Source: Lysinibacillus capsici (GTDB lineage: Bacteria > Bacillota > Bacilli > Bacillales_A > Planococcaceae). From it: a stretch of 64,000 bases of DNA. Of this stretch, positions 17,914-26,035 are shown piece after piece. Where the stretch lies: assembly GCF_003367505.1 (NCBI RefSeq), contig NZ_PXXX01000009.1, positions 248,001-312,000 on the forward strand. Direction: 5' to 3'. Made by a program: the position numbers and the translations under genes. The notes under the pieces were generated by a model, which was given only the letters and a program-made list of their open reading frames with translations, was not told the DNA's origin and made no database searches. The first letter of the stretch is position 1. Each line of letters starts with the position of its first letter.

Positions 17914-18684
17914 CTACCGAATAACTGTCCCTTCAGGTAATTGACCATCCTTAATCCAATTCTCTACAAAGCGATTAAAAAATGCAGGCTGGGCTAATGA
18001 GACGCCGTGACCGATGTTCTTCAATAACACACCCTTGCTATTTGGATGACTTTGCACAAGTGCTTTAGCGGATTTTCTCATGTTGCTTTTCTCTTTTTCT
18101 CCCACAGTTATTAGGATCTTTCCTTGAGCTTTGTTAAAGTCAGCTGGGATGGAAAATGACATATTTTCTCGCAAAATTTGAATCAATGTATCTACTTTCA
18201 TCGTGGCACTCTCTTGATAGTAACGCTCAAAATAATCTTCTTGAATGTACAGGGCTTTTGCTTGAAGTTTCGCAAATGTTTTATTTTTTATAAGCGGAAA
18301 TGACAGCCGAATAAACGGTTGAAGCATCCTTTCTACAGTAGGAGAGGGTATCACGAGCGCACTATTGATGATCGTAAAATCGATTAAACTAGGCTGTAGA
18401 CTTAGCATTTGAATAGCGATTTGCGCTCCTAAAGAGAAACCAATTACTATAACAGGCTTCCCATTGGCTTTTTTCTCAATAAGCAGAAGAAGCTCTTTCG
18501 CACTTTGTTCAATGGAAAATGGATTGTATGTCATTAGCTCAGGTATAACACAGTGATAATGGGAAAAATGGCGAACTTGCTGATCCCACATCCACCCTCC
18601 AACGCCCCCTCCATGAATAAACATCATGAAAGGATTGTTAGCATCCCCATACTCCTTGTATTGCATAGATACACCTACTTTCAT
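17914..18684 (-). CDS. Alpha/beta hydrolase
   Basis: 256-residue alpha/beta-hydrolase fold protein. Oxyanion-region HGGGVGGWMWD at 24-34, nucleophile elbow GFSLG with Ser84, and the C-terminal catalytic histidine in NIGHGVSL. Substrate unknown. It starts seven bases after dinB and may be cotranscribed with it. ATG 18684 has only a weak site; an in-frame ATG at 18666 (MQYKEYG) is preceded by AGTAGGTG and is a reasonable alternative. Confidence 0.82.
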   Translation of the reverse strand: MKVGVSMQYKEYGDANNPFMMFIHGGGVGGWMWDQQVRHFSHYHCVIPELMTYNPFSIEQSAKELLLLIEKKANGKPVIVIGFSLGAQIAIQMLSLQPSLIDFTIINSALVIPSPTVERMLQPFIRLSFPLIKNKTFAKLQAKALYIQEDYFERYYQESATMKVDTLIQILRENMSFSIPADFNKAQGKILITVGEKEKSNMRKSAKALVQSHPNSKGVLLKNIGHGVSLAQPAFFNRFVENWIKDGQLPEGTVIR

Positions 18685-18690
18685 TCTTTC

Positions 18691-19929
18691 TCATTCATGG
18701 TCATCTAAAAAATCTTTACTAAAGCTTGTTTGTGATTGATAGGAGGAACGTTTCCCTAAATCTACACCACGTTTTATAATCCCCTTGCCAAACCGTCCCT
18801 CAATTTCATCGACAAGCTTGAGAATCGGTTCATCTTTCGCATGCTCCTGAAAATCAAATATCGATAATTGCTGTGAATAATCTTTACGATCCACCACATT
18901 GGAAACCGTTACACCAAGTAATCTTACAGGAGATTCATCCCAATGCTTATCAAATAAAGTACAAGCAATGTCGTAAATTTCTTCATAACGATACAGGACA
19001 TTGGACATTGTTTTCGAACGTGTATGATTATGCCAATCAGCATCCCGTATTTGAATGCTCACAGTTGAACCTGCTAAGCGCTTGGCATCAAGACGCTCCA
19101 CCACTTTTTTACATAGACCTTCGATTGTTTTATGAAGTGTACGAACATCTGTTACATCTTCTGGTAATGTTGTTGAATTCCCAACGCTTTTCGTATCAAA
19201 GATTGCCTCAGGATCGACCATGCGCTGATCCACCCCATTGGCCCTTGCTCGAAGCCGTACCCCATTCTTCCCTAAAATTTGCTTCATTTTAAATTCTTCT
19301 GTCTTAGCTAAATCACCTATTGTAAAGATGCCTTGTGCATTTAATTTTTTAGCAGTACTTGCTCCAATCCCATGCATGTTGACAACCTCACGATGCCATA
19401 ATTGCTGTTCAATATCCCGTATTCGTAGTACGGTAATCCCCATTGGTTTCTTCATATCAGAGGCTGTTTTCGCTAAAAATTTATTCGGTGCAATACCGAT
19501 GGAACAAGGTAAATCCAGCTCAGCTAAAATGCGCACTTGTATTTCCTGGGCAATACTTAAGGCATGCCGTTCCTTGCTTAGCTCAGTCACATCCAAGTAG
19601 CCCTCATCAATCGAAACAGGCTCTACTAATGGTGTATAGCTTCGAAGAATGGTGAACATTTCTTTAGATGCATGACGATACTTTTGAAAATCTGGAGGTA
19701 ATAACAATAGCTCAGGACATTTACGCTTCGCTTCATGAACAGTCATAGTTGTATAAATGCCTAGCGCTCTTGCTTCATATGAACAAGTTACTAAAATGCC
19801 ACGCCGTTCCTTTGGGTTCCCTGCAATTGCGATAGGCTTCCCCTTTAAACTTGGGTCATGTGCTTGCTCCACAGAAGCATAGAAACTGTTCATATCCACA
19901 TGCAAAATAACACGCCCTTTATGTGCCAT
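18691..19929 (-). CDS. dinB: DNA polymerase IV (Y family)
   Basis: Translesion polymerase, 412 residues from the chosen ATG. Catalytic residues are visible: Asp12 (HVDMNSFYASVE) and Asp108/Glu109 (SIDEGYLD); LVTCSYEAR and the helix-hairpin-helix region NMHGIGASTAKKL follow, then a little-finger domain with VSNVVDRKDYSQQLSIFDF, where QLSIF is a typical beta-clamp binding motif. Three start codons (GTG, ATG, ATG) lie close together; 19929 is best spaced from GAGG. No obvious LexA box was seen upstream. B. subtilis has the orthologous yqjH in the same general neighbourhood as the yqj genes found further along here. Confidence 0.95.
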   Translation of the reverse strand: MAHKGRVILHVDMNSFYASVEQAHDPSLKGKPIAIAGNPKERRGILVTCSYEARALGIYTTMTVHEAKRKCPELLLLPPDFQKYRHASKEMFTILRSYTPLVEPVSIDEGYLDVTELSKERHALSIAQEIQVRILAELDLPCSIGIAPNKFLAKTASDMKKPMGITVLRIRDIEQQLWHREVVNMHGIGASTAKKLNAQGIFTIGDLAKTEEFKMKQILGKNGVRLRARANGVDQRMVDPEAIFDTKSVGNSTTLPEDVTDVRTLHKTIEGLCKKVVERLDAKRLAGSTVSIQIRDADWHNHTRSKTMSNVLYRYEEIYDIACTLFDKHWDESPVRLLGVTVSNVVDRKDYSQQLSIFDFQEHAKDEPILKLVDEIEGRFGKGIIKRGVDLGKRSSYQSQTSFSKDFLDDHE

Positions 19930-19977
19930 GCTCATCACCTCGTTTCTTTCTTAGCCTTATTATACGCCCCATAACCT

Positions 19978-21375
19978 CTAATCAACAAATGCATAATCAC
20001 CATTACTTTCGAGGAGGTCCTTTAAAATAATTAACGCTTGCTCAAGTTGAGATTCTGGCGCTGCAATGGCTAAACGAACGGCATTGACAGGCTTTGTATT
20101 CCCTACGGCAAAGCGTTCCGCTGCATAGACTTGTACACCAGCTTTCGAAGCTAACAATTCAAATTGAACACCCGTAAATTTATCAGGCAATTGGAGCCAC
20201 CTAAAAATACATTCCTCATCCCCTAATATGTGATAATCCCCTAAATACTGATCGACAAGCGCATTTTGCTGCTTGGCATATGCTCGGTGTTTTTCTAATA
20301 TCGTTTGGGCAACACCTTCATGGATTAATCGTGCTGCAAGCTCCAGCATGATAGGAGAAACAGAAATGTTGATATTATAGAGCGTTTCCATTATTTTTTT
20401 ACGTAGCGCAGGCGGTGTCACAAGGAAGGATAATCGTAAACCAGGTGATAGTGTTTTAGATAGGCTAGCAATGTAAATAACCTTATCAGGTGCATAAGAA
20501 GCAATCGGAGCAAGCGGTTGCTCCTTGAGAAAACTATAGATAGCATCCTCGATCACAAGCAAATCCTTCTGTCTTGCCACGTCTGCAATCATTTTTCTTG
20601 TTTCTACTGACATCGTATGAGTCGTTGGGTTATGAAAATCAGGGATCACATAGATTCCTTTGATATGCTCATTTTTACAAGCATATAGTAATCCTTCTTT
20701 TGTCATTTCACCCTGACATTGTTGGATAGCCACAAGCTGGATACCAAGCATATTTGCAGCTGTTTTAATGCCTGCATAGGTAATTGGATCTGTACCAATG
20801 CGGTCGCCTGGCTGAAATAAAGCTGCAAGGGTTCCCACAATGGCATTTTGTCCGCCTGCTCCTAGAAGAATAGGCTGATCTGTTGGAAAATTTACTAGTT
20901 CGAGTAGCTTCATCACGGCTTCGTTTTGCCATGCATTGCCCTCAGGTCGTCCATATTGAAATAGCATGCTAAAACTAGGTTCGTTTATCATTTTCTTCAT
21001 AAAGCGTGTAATATCATCATTAACAAAATTATCTGGTAGAACAGAGCCCATTTCAATGATAGGTGTGGCATGGTTGGTTGGCAGTAACATTTTATTGCTA
21101 GCCGCATCTGTTGAAACGAATGTACCGCTGCCAATTGAGGCATAAATTAATCCTTTTTGGCCACAAAGCTTAAAGGCTCTTGTAATCGTACTCAAATTCA
21201 CATCTAAAAAATCAGCTAATTCACGCTGGGGTGGCAATTTTGTGCCTGGTACTAGCTTTCCATCCTTAATATCTTGTTCTAGCTGATGTGCGATGGCTAT
21301 ATATAACGGAGCAGAAATATTGCTAATATCCGGCTTCCAACTCATTGGATACTCGTCAAATGAATTAATAGGCAT
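19978..21375 (-). CDS. MocR/GabR-type regulator (GntR winged helix plus aminotransferase domain)
   Basis: 465 residues. Residues about 20-90 are a GntR winged helix (KLPPQRELADFLDVNLST, then ITRAFKLCGQKGLI). The rest is a fold-type I PLP domain with SLSKTLSPGLRLS, Lys307 being the presumed Schiff-base lysine. MocR proteins use PLP or an adduct to sense a metabolite and usually control a divergent gene; here that is the aminotransferase at 21504. The intergenic region holds strong repeats matching such an operator. GAAGGG eight bases before the ATG supports the start. Effector unknown. Confidence 0.9.
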   Translation of the reverse strand: MPINSFDEYPMSWKPDISNISAPLYIAIAHQLEQDIKDGKLVPGTKLPPQRELADFLDVNLSTITRAFKLCGQKGLIYASIGSGTFVSTDAASNKMLLPTNHATPIIEMGSVLPDNFVNDDITRFMKKMINEPSFSMLFQYGRPEGNAWQNEAVMKLLELVNFPTDQPILLGAGGQNAIVGTLAALFQPGDRIGTDPITYAGIKTAANMLGIQLVAIQQCQGEMTKEGLLYACKNEHIKGIYVIPDFHNPTTHTMSVETRKMIADVARQKDLLVIEDAIYSFLKEQPLAPIASYAPDKVIYIASLSKTLSPGLRLSFLVTPPALRKKIMETLYNINISVSPIMLELAARLIHEGVAQTILEKHRAYAKQQNALVDQYLGDYHILGDEECIFRWLQLPDKFTGVQFELLASKAGVQVYAAERFAVGNTKPVNAVRLAIAAPESQLEQALIILKDLLESNGDYAFVD

Positions 21376-21401
21376 TCACTAGGCCCTTCTTTCTCTTAAT
21401 T

Positions 21402-21450
21402 TGCATACAATAGTTTAATTGTCTTGCATACAATGATAATATTGTATGCA
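21402..21450. promoter_or_regulatory. MocR operator: direct plus inverted TGCATACAAT repeats
   Basis: TGCATACAAT occurs at 21402-21411 and 21425-21434 (23-base period) and its exact complement ATTGTATGCA at 21441-21450, giving a perfect 10-bp palindrome with a 6-base spacer plus an extra direct copy. Direct-and-inverted half-site layouts are characteristic of MocR/GabR/PdxR operators. The repeats overlap both divergent promoters. Confidence 0.8.
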
Positions 21451-21470
21451 CACGATGACAATGATATAAT
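21433..21470. promoter_or_regulatory. Overlapping divergent promoters of the MocR and aminotransferase genes
   Basis: Plus strand: TTGTAT (21442-21447), 17-base spacer, perfect TATAAT (21465-21470). Minus strand: TTGTCA (21456-21461), 17-base spacer, TATCAT (21433-21438). The -35 of the plus promoter lies within the right arm of the operator palindrome, which would allow mutual control and autoregulation. Confidence 0.72.
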
Positions 21471-21503
21471 TTTTAAAAAATCAGAAAAAAAGGACCGATA
21501 ATT

Positions 21504-22667
21504 ATGCAATATTCTGAAAGAATCTTAAAAACACCATCCTCATTTATTCGAAATATTTTAAAAGTGACAGATGCAGAGGACGTTATTTCCTTTGCGGGCG
21601 GGCTTCCAAACCCGATTTCTTTCCCGATTGATGCATTGAGAGCATCCGTAGACCATGCTATTACAGTAAATGGCAGCCGATTATTCCAATATTCATCCAC
21701 ACAGGGTTATGCACCATTGCGTGAATATATTGCCGCGAAATATCAACGTGTCCATGGACTTGATGTACATGCTGACGATGTCTTTATTACTACAGGTTCA
21801 CAGCAAGCGCTTGAACTAATTGGTAAAGTACTTATCAATAAAGGCGATGGCATTATCATCGAAGAGCCAGGTTACCTAGGGGCTATTCAAGCCTTTACTT
21901 TAACAGAGCCAACTTTCCATGGTGTTACGCTAGAAAATGATGGTCTTAACTTAGAAGAGTTAGAGCGTGCTCTACAACAACCAAATGTAAAATTCATTTA
22001 TACGGTGCCGAACTTCCAAAACCCAACAGGACTCACATATTCGAAAGAAAAGCGTGAGCAAATTTGCGAAATAGTGGCAAAATATGATGTTGCTTTAATT
22101 GAGGATGATCCATACGGAGAGCTACGTTTCCAAGGGGAGCCACTTCCATATATCGGTGCTGGTAAATTAGAAAATAGTATTTTACTAGGTTCTTTCTCTA
22201 AAACGGTCACACCAGGCATGCGTCTTGGCTTTATTATCACAAAAAACAAAGAGCTTTTGCAGCATATTGAAACAGCGAAGCAAGCGTCTGATCTTCATAC
22301 TAATATTTTTTCACAATATGTTATCTACGATTACTTAGCAAGTAATGATTATACCGAACATGTAAAGAAAATTATTGCTTTATATAAAAATCAGTCGGAT
22401 GCGATGCTTGATGCTATGCAGGAGTTTTTCCCTGCCCATGTTGAATATACACGACCAGAGGGTGGCATGTTCATTTGGGCAACAATGAAGGACGGTACAC
22501 CGGCCCTTGATGTATTCAATAAAGCGATGGAACAAAAGGTTGCCTTCGTGCCTGGCGATCCATTCTACACATCAAAAACGAATGTGAACACAATGCGTCT
22601 TAACTATACAAATGCAACACCTGAAGTCATCCGTGAGGGAATTAAACGTTTAGCTAGTATTTTATAA
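21504..22667 (+). CDS. PLP-dependent class I/II aminotransferase (2-aminoadipate/aromatic type)
   Basis: 387 residues, fold-type I. Motifs: ISFAGGLPNPISFPID near the N terminus (typical of LysN/2-aminoadipate aminotransferases and MocR-related enzymes), TTGSQQALELIGKVL, YTVPNFQNPTGLTYS, EDDPYGELRF and LLGSFSKTVTPGMRLGF with Schiff-base Lys233. The cofactor and reaction class are clear, the amino donor is not. Divergent from and presumably controlled by the MocR regulator. Ends five bases before a strong terminator. Confidence 0.9.
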   Translation: MQYSERILKTPSSFIRNILKVTDAEDVISFAGGLPNPISFPIDALRASVDHAITVNGSRLFQYSSTQGYAPLREYIAAKYQRVHGLDVHADDVFITTGSQQALELIGKVLINKGDGIIIEEPGYLGAIQAFTLTEPTFHGVTLENDGLNLEELERALQQPNVKFIYTVPNFQNPTGLTYSKEKREQICEIVAKYDVALIEDDPYGELRFQGEPLPYIGAGKLENSILLGSFSKTVTPGMRLGFIITKNKELLQHIETAKQASDLHTNIFSQYVIYDYLASNDYTEHVKKIIALYKNQSDAMLDAMQEFFPAHVEYTRPEGGMFIWATMKDGTPALDVFNKAMEQKVAFVPGDPFYTSKTNVNTMRLNYTNATPEVIREGIKRLASIL

Positions 22668-22671
22668 AACG

Positions 22672-22711
22672 AAAACGTATAAACGCTGTGAAAAGCGTTT
22701 ATACGTTTTTT
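22672..22711. terminator. Bidirectional terminator
   Basis: A perfect 16-bp stem (22672-22687 with 22694-22709) around GTGAAA, with T runs on both strands. It separates the aminotransferase from the convergent XRE-cupin gene and touches the stop codon of the latter. Confidence 0.92.
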
Positions 22712-23264
22712 AATGTGGATAGTAAATAGTCATACTAAGTCGTGTTACTGTACTACCTGGATTGCTGTATGTGTGTGGACGGTCAGCCTTAAATCGTATG
22801 GCATCACCACTTGTTAATCGATAATCCTGACCCTGTATATGGATGATTAATTCCCCATCAAAAACGGTTATATATTCCTCCGTTCCTTCTCGATGAGCCT
22901 CAGCATCTAACGTTCCATTTTCTTTGATTTCAATTGTATATATTTCAAAACGACTATCCTTTTGATAGGGGAAATGAGGATAAACCATATATCGGCCATG
23001 ATCTTCCTTCAATACTTGAATTTCTTTACCGCGAATAACCTCCGTCTCAGGTTGGGGAGGATGAATAAGCTCTGTAAACGAAACCTTTAATCCATTTGCA
23101 ATTTTCCAAATTGTTGTCAAAGTTGGACTGGATTCTCCCCTCTCAATTTGACCAATCATCGTTTTACTCACGCCACTAAGCTGAGAAACTTTCTCTAAGC
23201 TTAATTTCTCCCTTTCTCGAATTGCCTTTAAATTTCTCGCAAAGACGAGATGAATTTCTTCCAT
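22710..23264 (-). CDS. XRE-family regulator with C-terminal cupin
   Basis: 184 residues. An HTH_3 domain at about 8-63 (LSLEKVSQLSGVSKTMIGQ, IERGESSPTLTTIWKIAN) is followed by a cupin (EAHREGTEEYITVFDGEL, SGDAIRFKADRPHTYSNPG) that probably binds a small ligand or metal. Such proteins commonly control a neighbouring transporter or amino-acid gene; the divergent LysE-type exporter at 23379 is the likely target. The intergenic sequence carries an 8-bp inverted repeat. Confidence 0.9.
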   Translation of the reverse strand: MEEIHLVFARNLKAIREREKLSLEKVSQLSGVSKTMIGQIERGESSPTLTTIWKIANGLKVSFTELIHPPQPETEVIRGKEIQVLKEDHGRYMVYPHFPYQKDSRFEIYTIEIKENGTLDAEAHREGTEEYITVFDGELIIHIQGQDYRLTSGDAIRFKADRPHTYSNPGSTVTRLSMTIYYPH

Positions 23265-23289
23265 CCAAAAGCCCTCCTTGCATGTACAA

Positions 23290-23331
23290 TATAACGTACG
23301 TTTTGTATAATAAAAAGACCGACGTTATACA
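23290..23331. promoter_or_regulatory. Candidate operator and lysE promoter
   Basis: TATAACGT (23290-23297) and its inverse ACGTTATA (23322-23329) flank a plus-strand TTGTAT at 23303-23308, whose matching -10 (TATACA, 23326-23331, 17-base spacer) overlaps the right half-site. This would suit repression by the adjacent XRE-cupin protein. Inferred only. Confidence 0.4.
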
Positions 23332-23378
23332 GTCTATTTCGTGCATTATATCATACAACTTGAAAGAAGGGATTTTTT

Positions 23379-23966
23379 TTGCCTGTATTTTCCTTTTTAT
23401 TATTTATCATCATTACAAGCTTTACACCTGGCCCTAATAATTTTATGGCGATGGTTTTTGCTAAACAATATGGCTTAGCGAAAACGATTCCATTCTGTTT
23501 AGGTGTAGGGATTGGTTTTTTCATCATTATTGGTCTTAGTAGCTTTTTTAACACGATCATGTTAAACATTTTACCTGCCATTGAATTACCCCTAACCATA
23601 TTTGGTGTAGGCTATATGTTGTACCTGGCTTATAAAATTTTAACAAGCAAAGAATTAGAGGATCACGACAACGAAGAAGAAAAACGAAACCTATTTTTTT
23701 TAGGAGCGTGCGTTCAATTTATTAACCCAAAAGGTATTTTATTTGGTCTTACTGTTGTCGCAACTTACATCCTACCCTACTACTCATCCTACATAAGCTA
23801 TCTACTCTTCTCGTTCTTTTTAGCGCTAGTAGGGGTAATCAGTACATTTAGTTGGGCATTATGTGGCTCCGTTTTTCAAAAAGCACTACAGCAATATCGA
23901 AAACCATTTAACATGATCATGGCACTATTATTAATGTACAGTGCTGTTTCCATTGTTGTACATTAA
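23379..23966 (+). CDS. LysE-family amino acid/metabolite exporter
   Basis: 195 residues, about six hydrophobic helices. The N-terminal signature SFTPGPNNFMAMVFAKQYG is the LysE/RhtB motif, and INPKGILFGLTVVATYI is a second family block. Starts with TTG behind AGAAGGGA. Export substrate unknown; the divergent XRE-cupin regulator suggests an inducible amino-acid exporter. A hairpin terminator follows directly. Confidence 0.88.
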   Translation: MPVFSFLLFIIITSFTPGPNNFMAMVFAKQYGLAKTIPFCLGVGIGFFIIIGLSSFFNTIMLNILPAIELPLTIFGVGYMLYLAYKILTSKELEDHDNEEEKRNLFFLGACVQFINPKGILFGLTVVATYILPYYSSYISYLLFSFFLALVGVISTFSWALCGSVFQKALQQYRKPFNMIMALLLMYSAVSIVVH

Positions 23967-23970
23967 AAAA

Positions 23971-23994
23971 CAGCCCTCTGTCGGTAGAGGGCTG
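23971..23994. terminator. Terminator between lysE and the 40-residue gene
   Basis: CAGCCCTCT/AGAGGGCTG 9-bp stem with a 6-base loop between convergent genes. Six T follow on the minus strand and CTTTAT on the plus strand, so it may act both ways. Confidence 0.82.
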
Positions 23995-24007
23995 CTTTAT
24001 CAGCAAC

Positions 24008-24130
24008 TTATTTTGTATACGTTAAAACGGCATTTTTCTTGAATTTTGCTAAAGCTTCTGTTGCCTCATTTTTGCTCGCGTACTCAAAAATTCGAACGTC
24101 CTTTTTATCAAAAACTGTAATAACCCACAT
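24008..24130 (-). CDS. Small conserved-looking protein, 40 residues
   Basis: Reads MWVITVFDKKDVRIFEYASK and ends LAKFKKNAVLTYTK; no hydrophobic helix, mixed charge, likely a small beta-alpha cytosolic protein. GGGAG eight bases upstream of the ATG and the terminator just after its stop support a real gene. Small proteins starting MWVITV with an acidic E-A-x-E-A helix are familiar in Bacillaceae genomes without known function. No function is assigned. Confidence 0.7.
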   Translation of the reverse strand: MWVITVFDKKDVRIFEYASKNEATEALAKFKKNAVLTYTK

Positions 24131-24269
24131 GTGAAAAGCTCCCTTCACTCATTATTTTTGTAATATAACAACCACCAAAATTTGTGATACGACTTATCAA
24201 CTGTTTTATAACAATTCCTTACTTGATTCTTATTTTACGCTGATTTTTTCAAAAAGAAAGCTTTATGTG

Positions 24270-24329
24270 AAGGTCTTCACAAACTGTTCAATTTCAAAAC
24301 GCTTTCATTGAACAATTTGTGAAAGCCTT
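24270..24329. repeat. 23-bp inverted repeat with cre-like 14-base loop
   Basis: Left arm 24270-24292 and right arm 24307-24329 match as inverted repeats at 20 of 23 positions, and some mismatches become G-U in RNA. The 14-base spacer region TCAAAACGCTTTCA (24294-24307) reads on the minus strand as TGAAAGCGTTTTGA, one mismatch from the catabolite-responsive element consensus TGWAANCGNTNWCA. No T run follows. The 24131-24390 interval holds no gene that could be supported. Confidence 0.65.
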
Positions 24330-24390
24330 GATTTTATAGGTATATCCACTGCCAGTGAAGTCAGGTCTATCCGTCTCTTTTCATCTATAG

Positions 24391-24420
24391 CCAAAAAACC
24401 GTACAAAAGTACGGTTTTTG
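24391..24420 (-). terminator. Terminator of the bioDAYB operon
   Basis: AAAACCGTAC (24395-24404) and GTACGGTTTT (24409-24418) form a 10-bp stem with 4-base loop; six T follow on the minus strand, 30 bases after the bioB stop. Confidence 0.9.
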
Positions 24421-24449
24421 CTGTAGTAGTAGATTTACATGTCATAAGT

Positions 24450-25445
24450 TTAACAAAATACTTCTTCTTGTTTATGTGTTAATTCAATTTCGAAGCCCAA
24501 ATCCTCCAGCATGCGATAATCGCTATTCGCTTCCTGTCCTGCTGTTGTTAAATAATCCCCAACAAAAATACTATTAGCTGCATAGAGACCAAGTGGCTGA
24601 AGTGAGCCTAAATTGATTTCACGACCACCCGAAATACGGATTTCCTTTGTCGGATTGATGTAGCGGAATAAAGCTAAAACCTTTAAACAATAACGGGGAT
24701 TTAAATCCTTTGTCCCTTCTAGCTTTGTGCCATCAATTGCATTTAAAAAGTTTACAGGAATAGAATCAGCGTCCAATTGATGGAGGGCGCGTGCAATATT
24801 GACGACATCCTCTTTTGTTTCCTTCATCCCAATAATGGCACCCGAGCAAGGTGAAATTCCATGCTTTTTCACAATCTCTACCGTATTGACACGATCCTCA
24901 TATGTATGTGAGGTCGTGATGAAGGAATGATGACGTTCCGATGTATTTAAATTATGATTGTAGCGATCCACCCCCGCTTCCTTTAGTTGCTGTGCCTGTT
25001 CTTCTTTTAGTAAGCCAAGACAGGCACAAACCTTCAAGCCAAACTTTTCTTTTATTTCAGCAACCGCCTCACTCACGACATTGACATCCTTACGTGTTGG
25101 CCCACGACCACTGGCTACAATACAATACGTCCCAATCTTATTGTCAAACGCTCGTTTTGCACCTGCTAAAATTTCCTCTTTTGTAATAAATGGGTATTTT
25201 TCAATAGGAGCCGTTGATTTAGAGGACTGGGAGCAATAGCCACAATCCTCGGGGCAATATCCGCTTTTGGCGTTCATAATCATATTCAATTTAACTTTTT
25301 TACCATAATAATGACGACGAATCGTAAAAGCACCATCCATAAGCTGTAATAGCTCATCATCCTCACTATTTAATATGGCAAGTGCCTCTTCATTGCTAAT
25401 GATCTTTCCAGCAATAACTTCTTGTGCTAATTGGTAATAATTCAT
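24450..25445 (-). CDS. bioB: Biotin synthase
   Basis: Radical-SAM enzyme inserting sulfur into dethiobiotin. 331 residues. The radical-SAM cluster motif is GYCPEDCGYCSQS with Cys64, Cys68 and Cys71; further family blocks are YNHNLNTSERHH, CSGAIIGMKET and RISGGREINLG, the last carrying the conserved Arg of the [2Fe-2S] site. Overlaps bioY by ATGA, and GAGGGGGAG within the bioY tail acts as ribosome binding site. Confidence 0.97.
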   Translation of the reverse strand: MNYYQLAQEVIAGKIISNEEALAILNSEDDELLQLMDGAFTIRRHYYGKKVKLNMIMNAKSGYCPEDCGYCSQSSKSTAPIEKYPFITKEEILAGAKRAFDNKIGTYCIVASGRGPTRKDVNVVSEAVAEIKEKFGLKVCACLGLLKEEQAQQLKEAGVDRYNHNLNTSERHHSFITTSHTYEDRVNTVEIVKKHGISPCSGAIIGMKETKEDVVNIARALHQLDADSIPVNFLNAIDGTKLEGTKDLNPRYCLKVLALFRYINPTKEIRISGGREINLGSLQPLGLYAANSIFVGDYLTTAGQEANSDYRMLEDLGFEIELTHKQEEVFC

Positions 25446-26035
25446 ATTACATTCTCCCCCTCTACGTGTGAAAATTTCACATTTCTTGCTGACTGAAATA
25501 CTTTATACAAGCGCTCAGCTAATAGCGCTGATGTAATAGCTAAGCAAAAATCAGCGACAATACTACTTAAAAAGCCGACAACAAACACATGTGACCAGCT
25601 TGACTTCATGTCTAACCAGAAATTCAATGCTACATACAAATAAGGAAGAGCCACAGCATAAATAATAACCAGCCCAATAATGGTTGCTGCAATAAAATGC
25701 TTTTTCGTCGGCGTCTCAATCCTTTCAATAATGAACCCAATCACATAGGCGGCTAGGGCAAAGCCAATCAGATAACCAAAAGTTGGCTGTAAGACATATG
25801 TGATACCACCACCCTGTGTAAAAACAGGTAAGCCTACTAAGCCCACGCTGATATAGACAAGTTGACTATAAAAACCATTCCGACTACCCAATAAACAGCC
25901 TGCTAAAAATACAAAAACAATCTGTAATGTAAACGGTACGACAGGCAATGGAATTTTAACAAAAGCTCCGATTGCTGTTAGAGCAGCAAACATGGCAATC
26001 ATGACTAGCGCTAATGTTTGTTGTCGCTTACCCAC
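25442..26035 (-). CDS. bioY: Biotin transporter BioY (ECF S component)
   Basis: 197 residues, six hydrophobic helices. [20 protein letters not shown] and [21 protein letters not shown] are the conserved biotin-binding blocks of BioY. GTG start, preceded by a G-rich site within the end of bioA (8-base overlap). It gives the cell uptake alongside synthesis; the energising EcfAAT genes are not in this window. Confidence 0.95.
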   Translation of the reverse strand: MGKRQQTLALVMIAMFAALTAIGAFVKIPLPVVPFTLQIVFVFLAGCLLGSRNGFYSQLVYISVGLVGLPVFTQGGGITYVLQPTFGYLIGFALAAYVIGFIIERIETPTKKHFIAATIIGLVIIYAVALPYLYVALNFWLDMKSSWSHVFVVGFLSSIVADFCLAITSALLAERLYKVFQSARNVKFSHVEGENVI

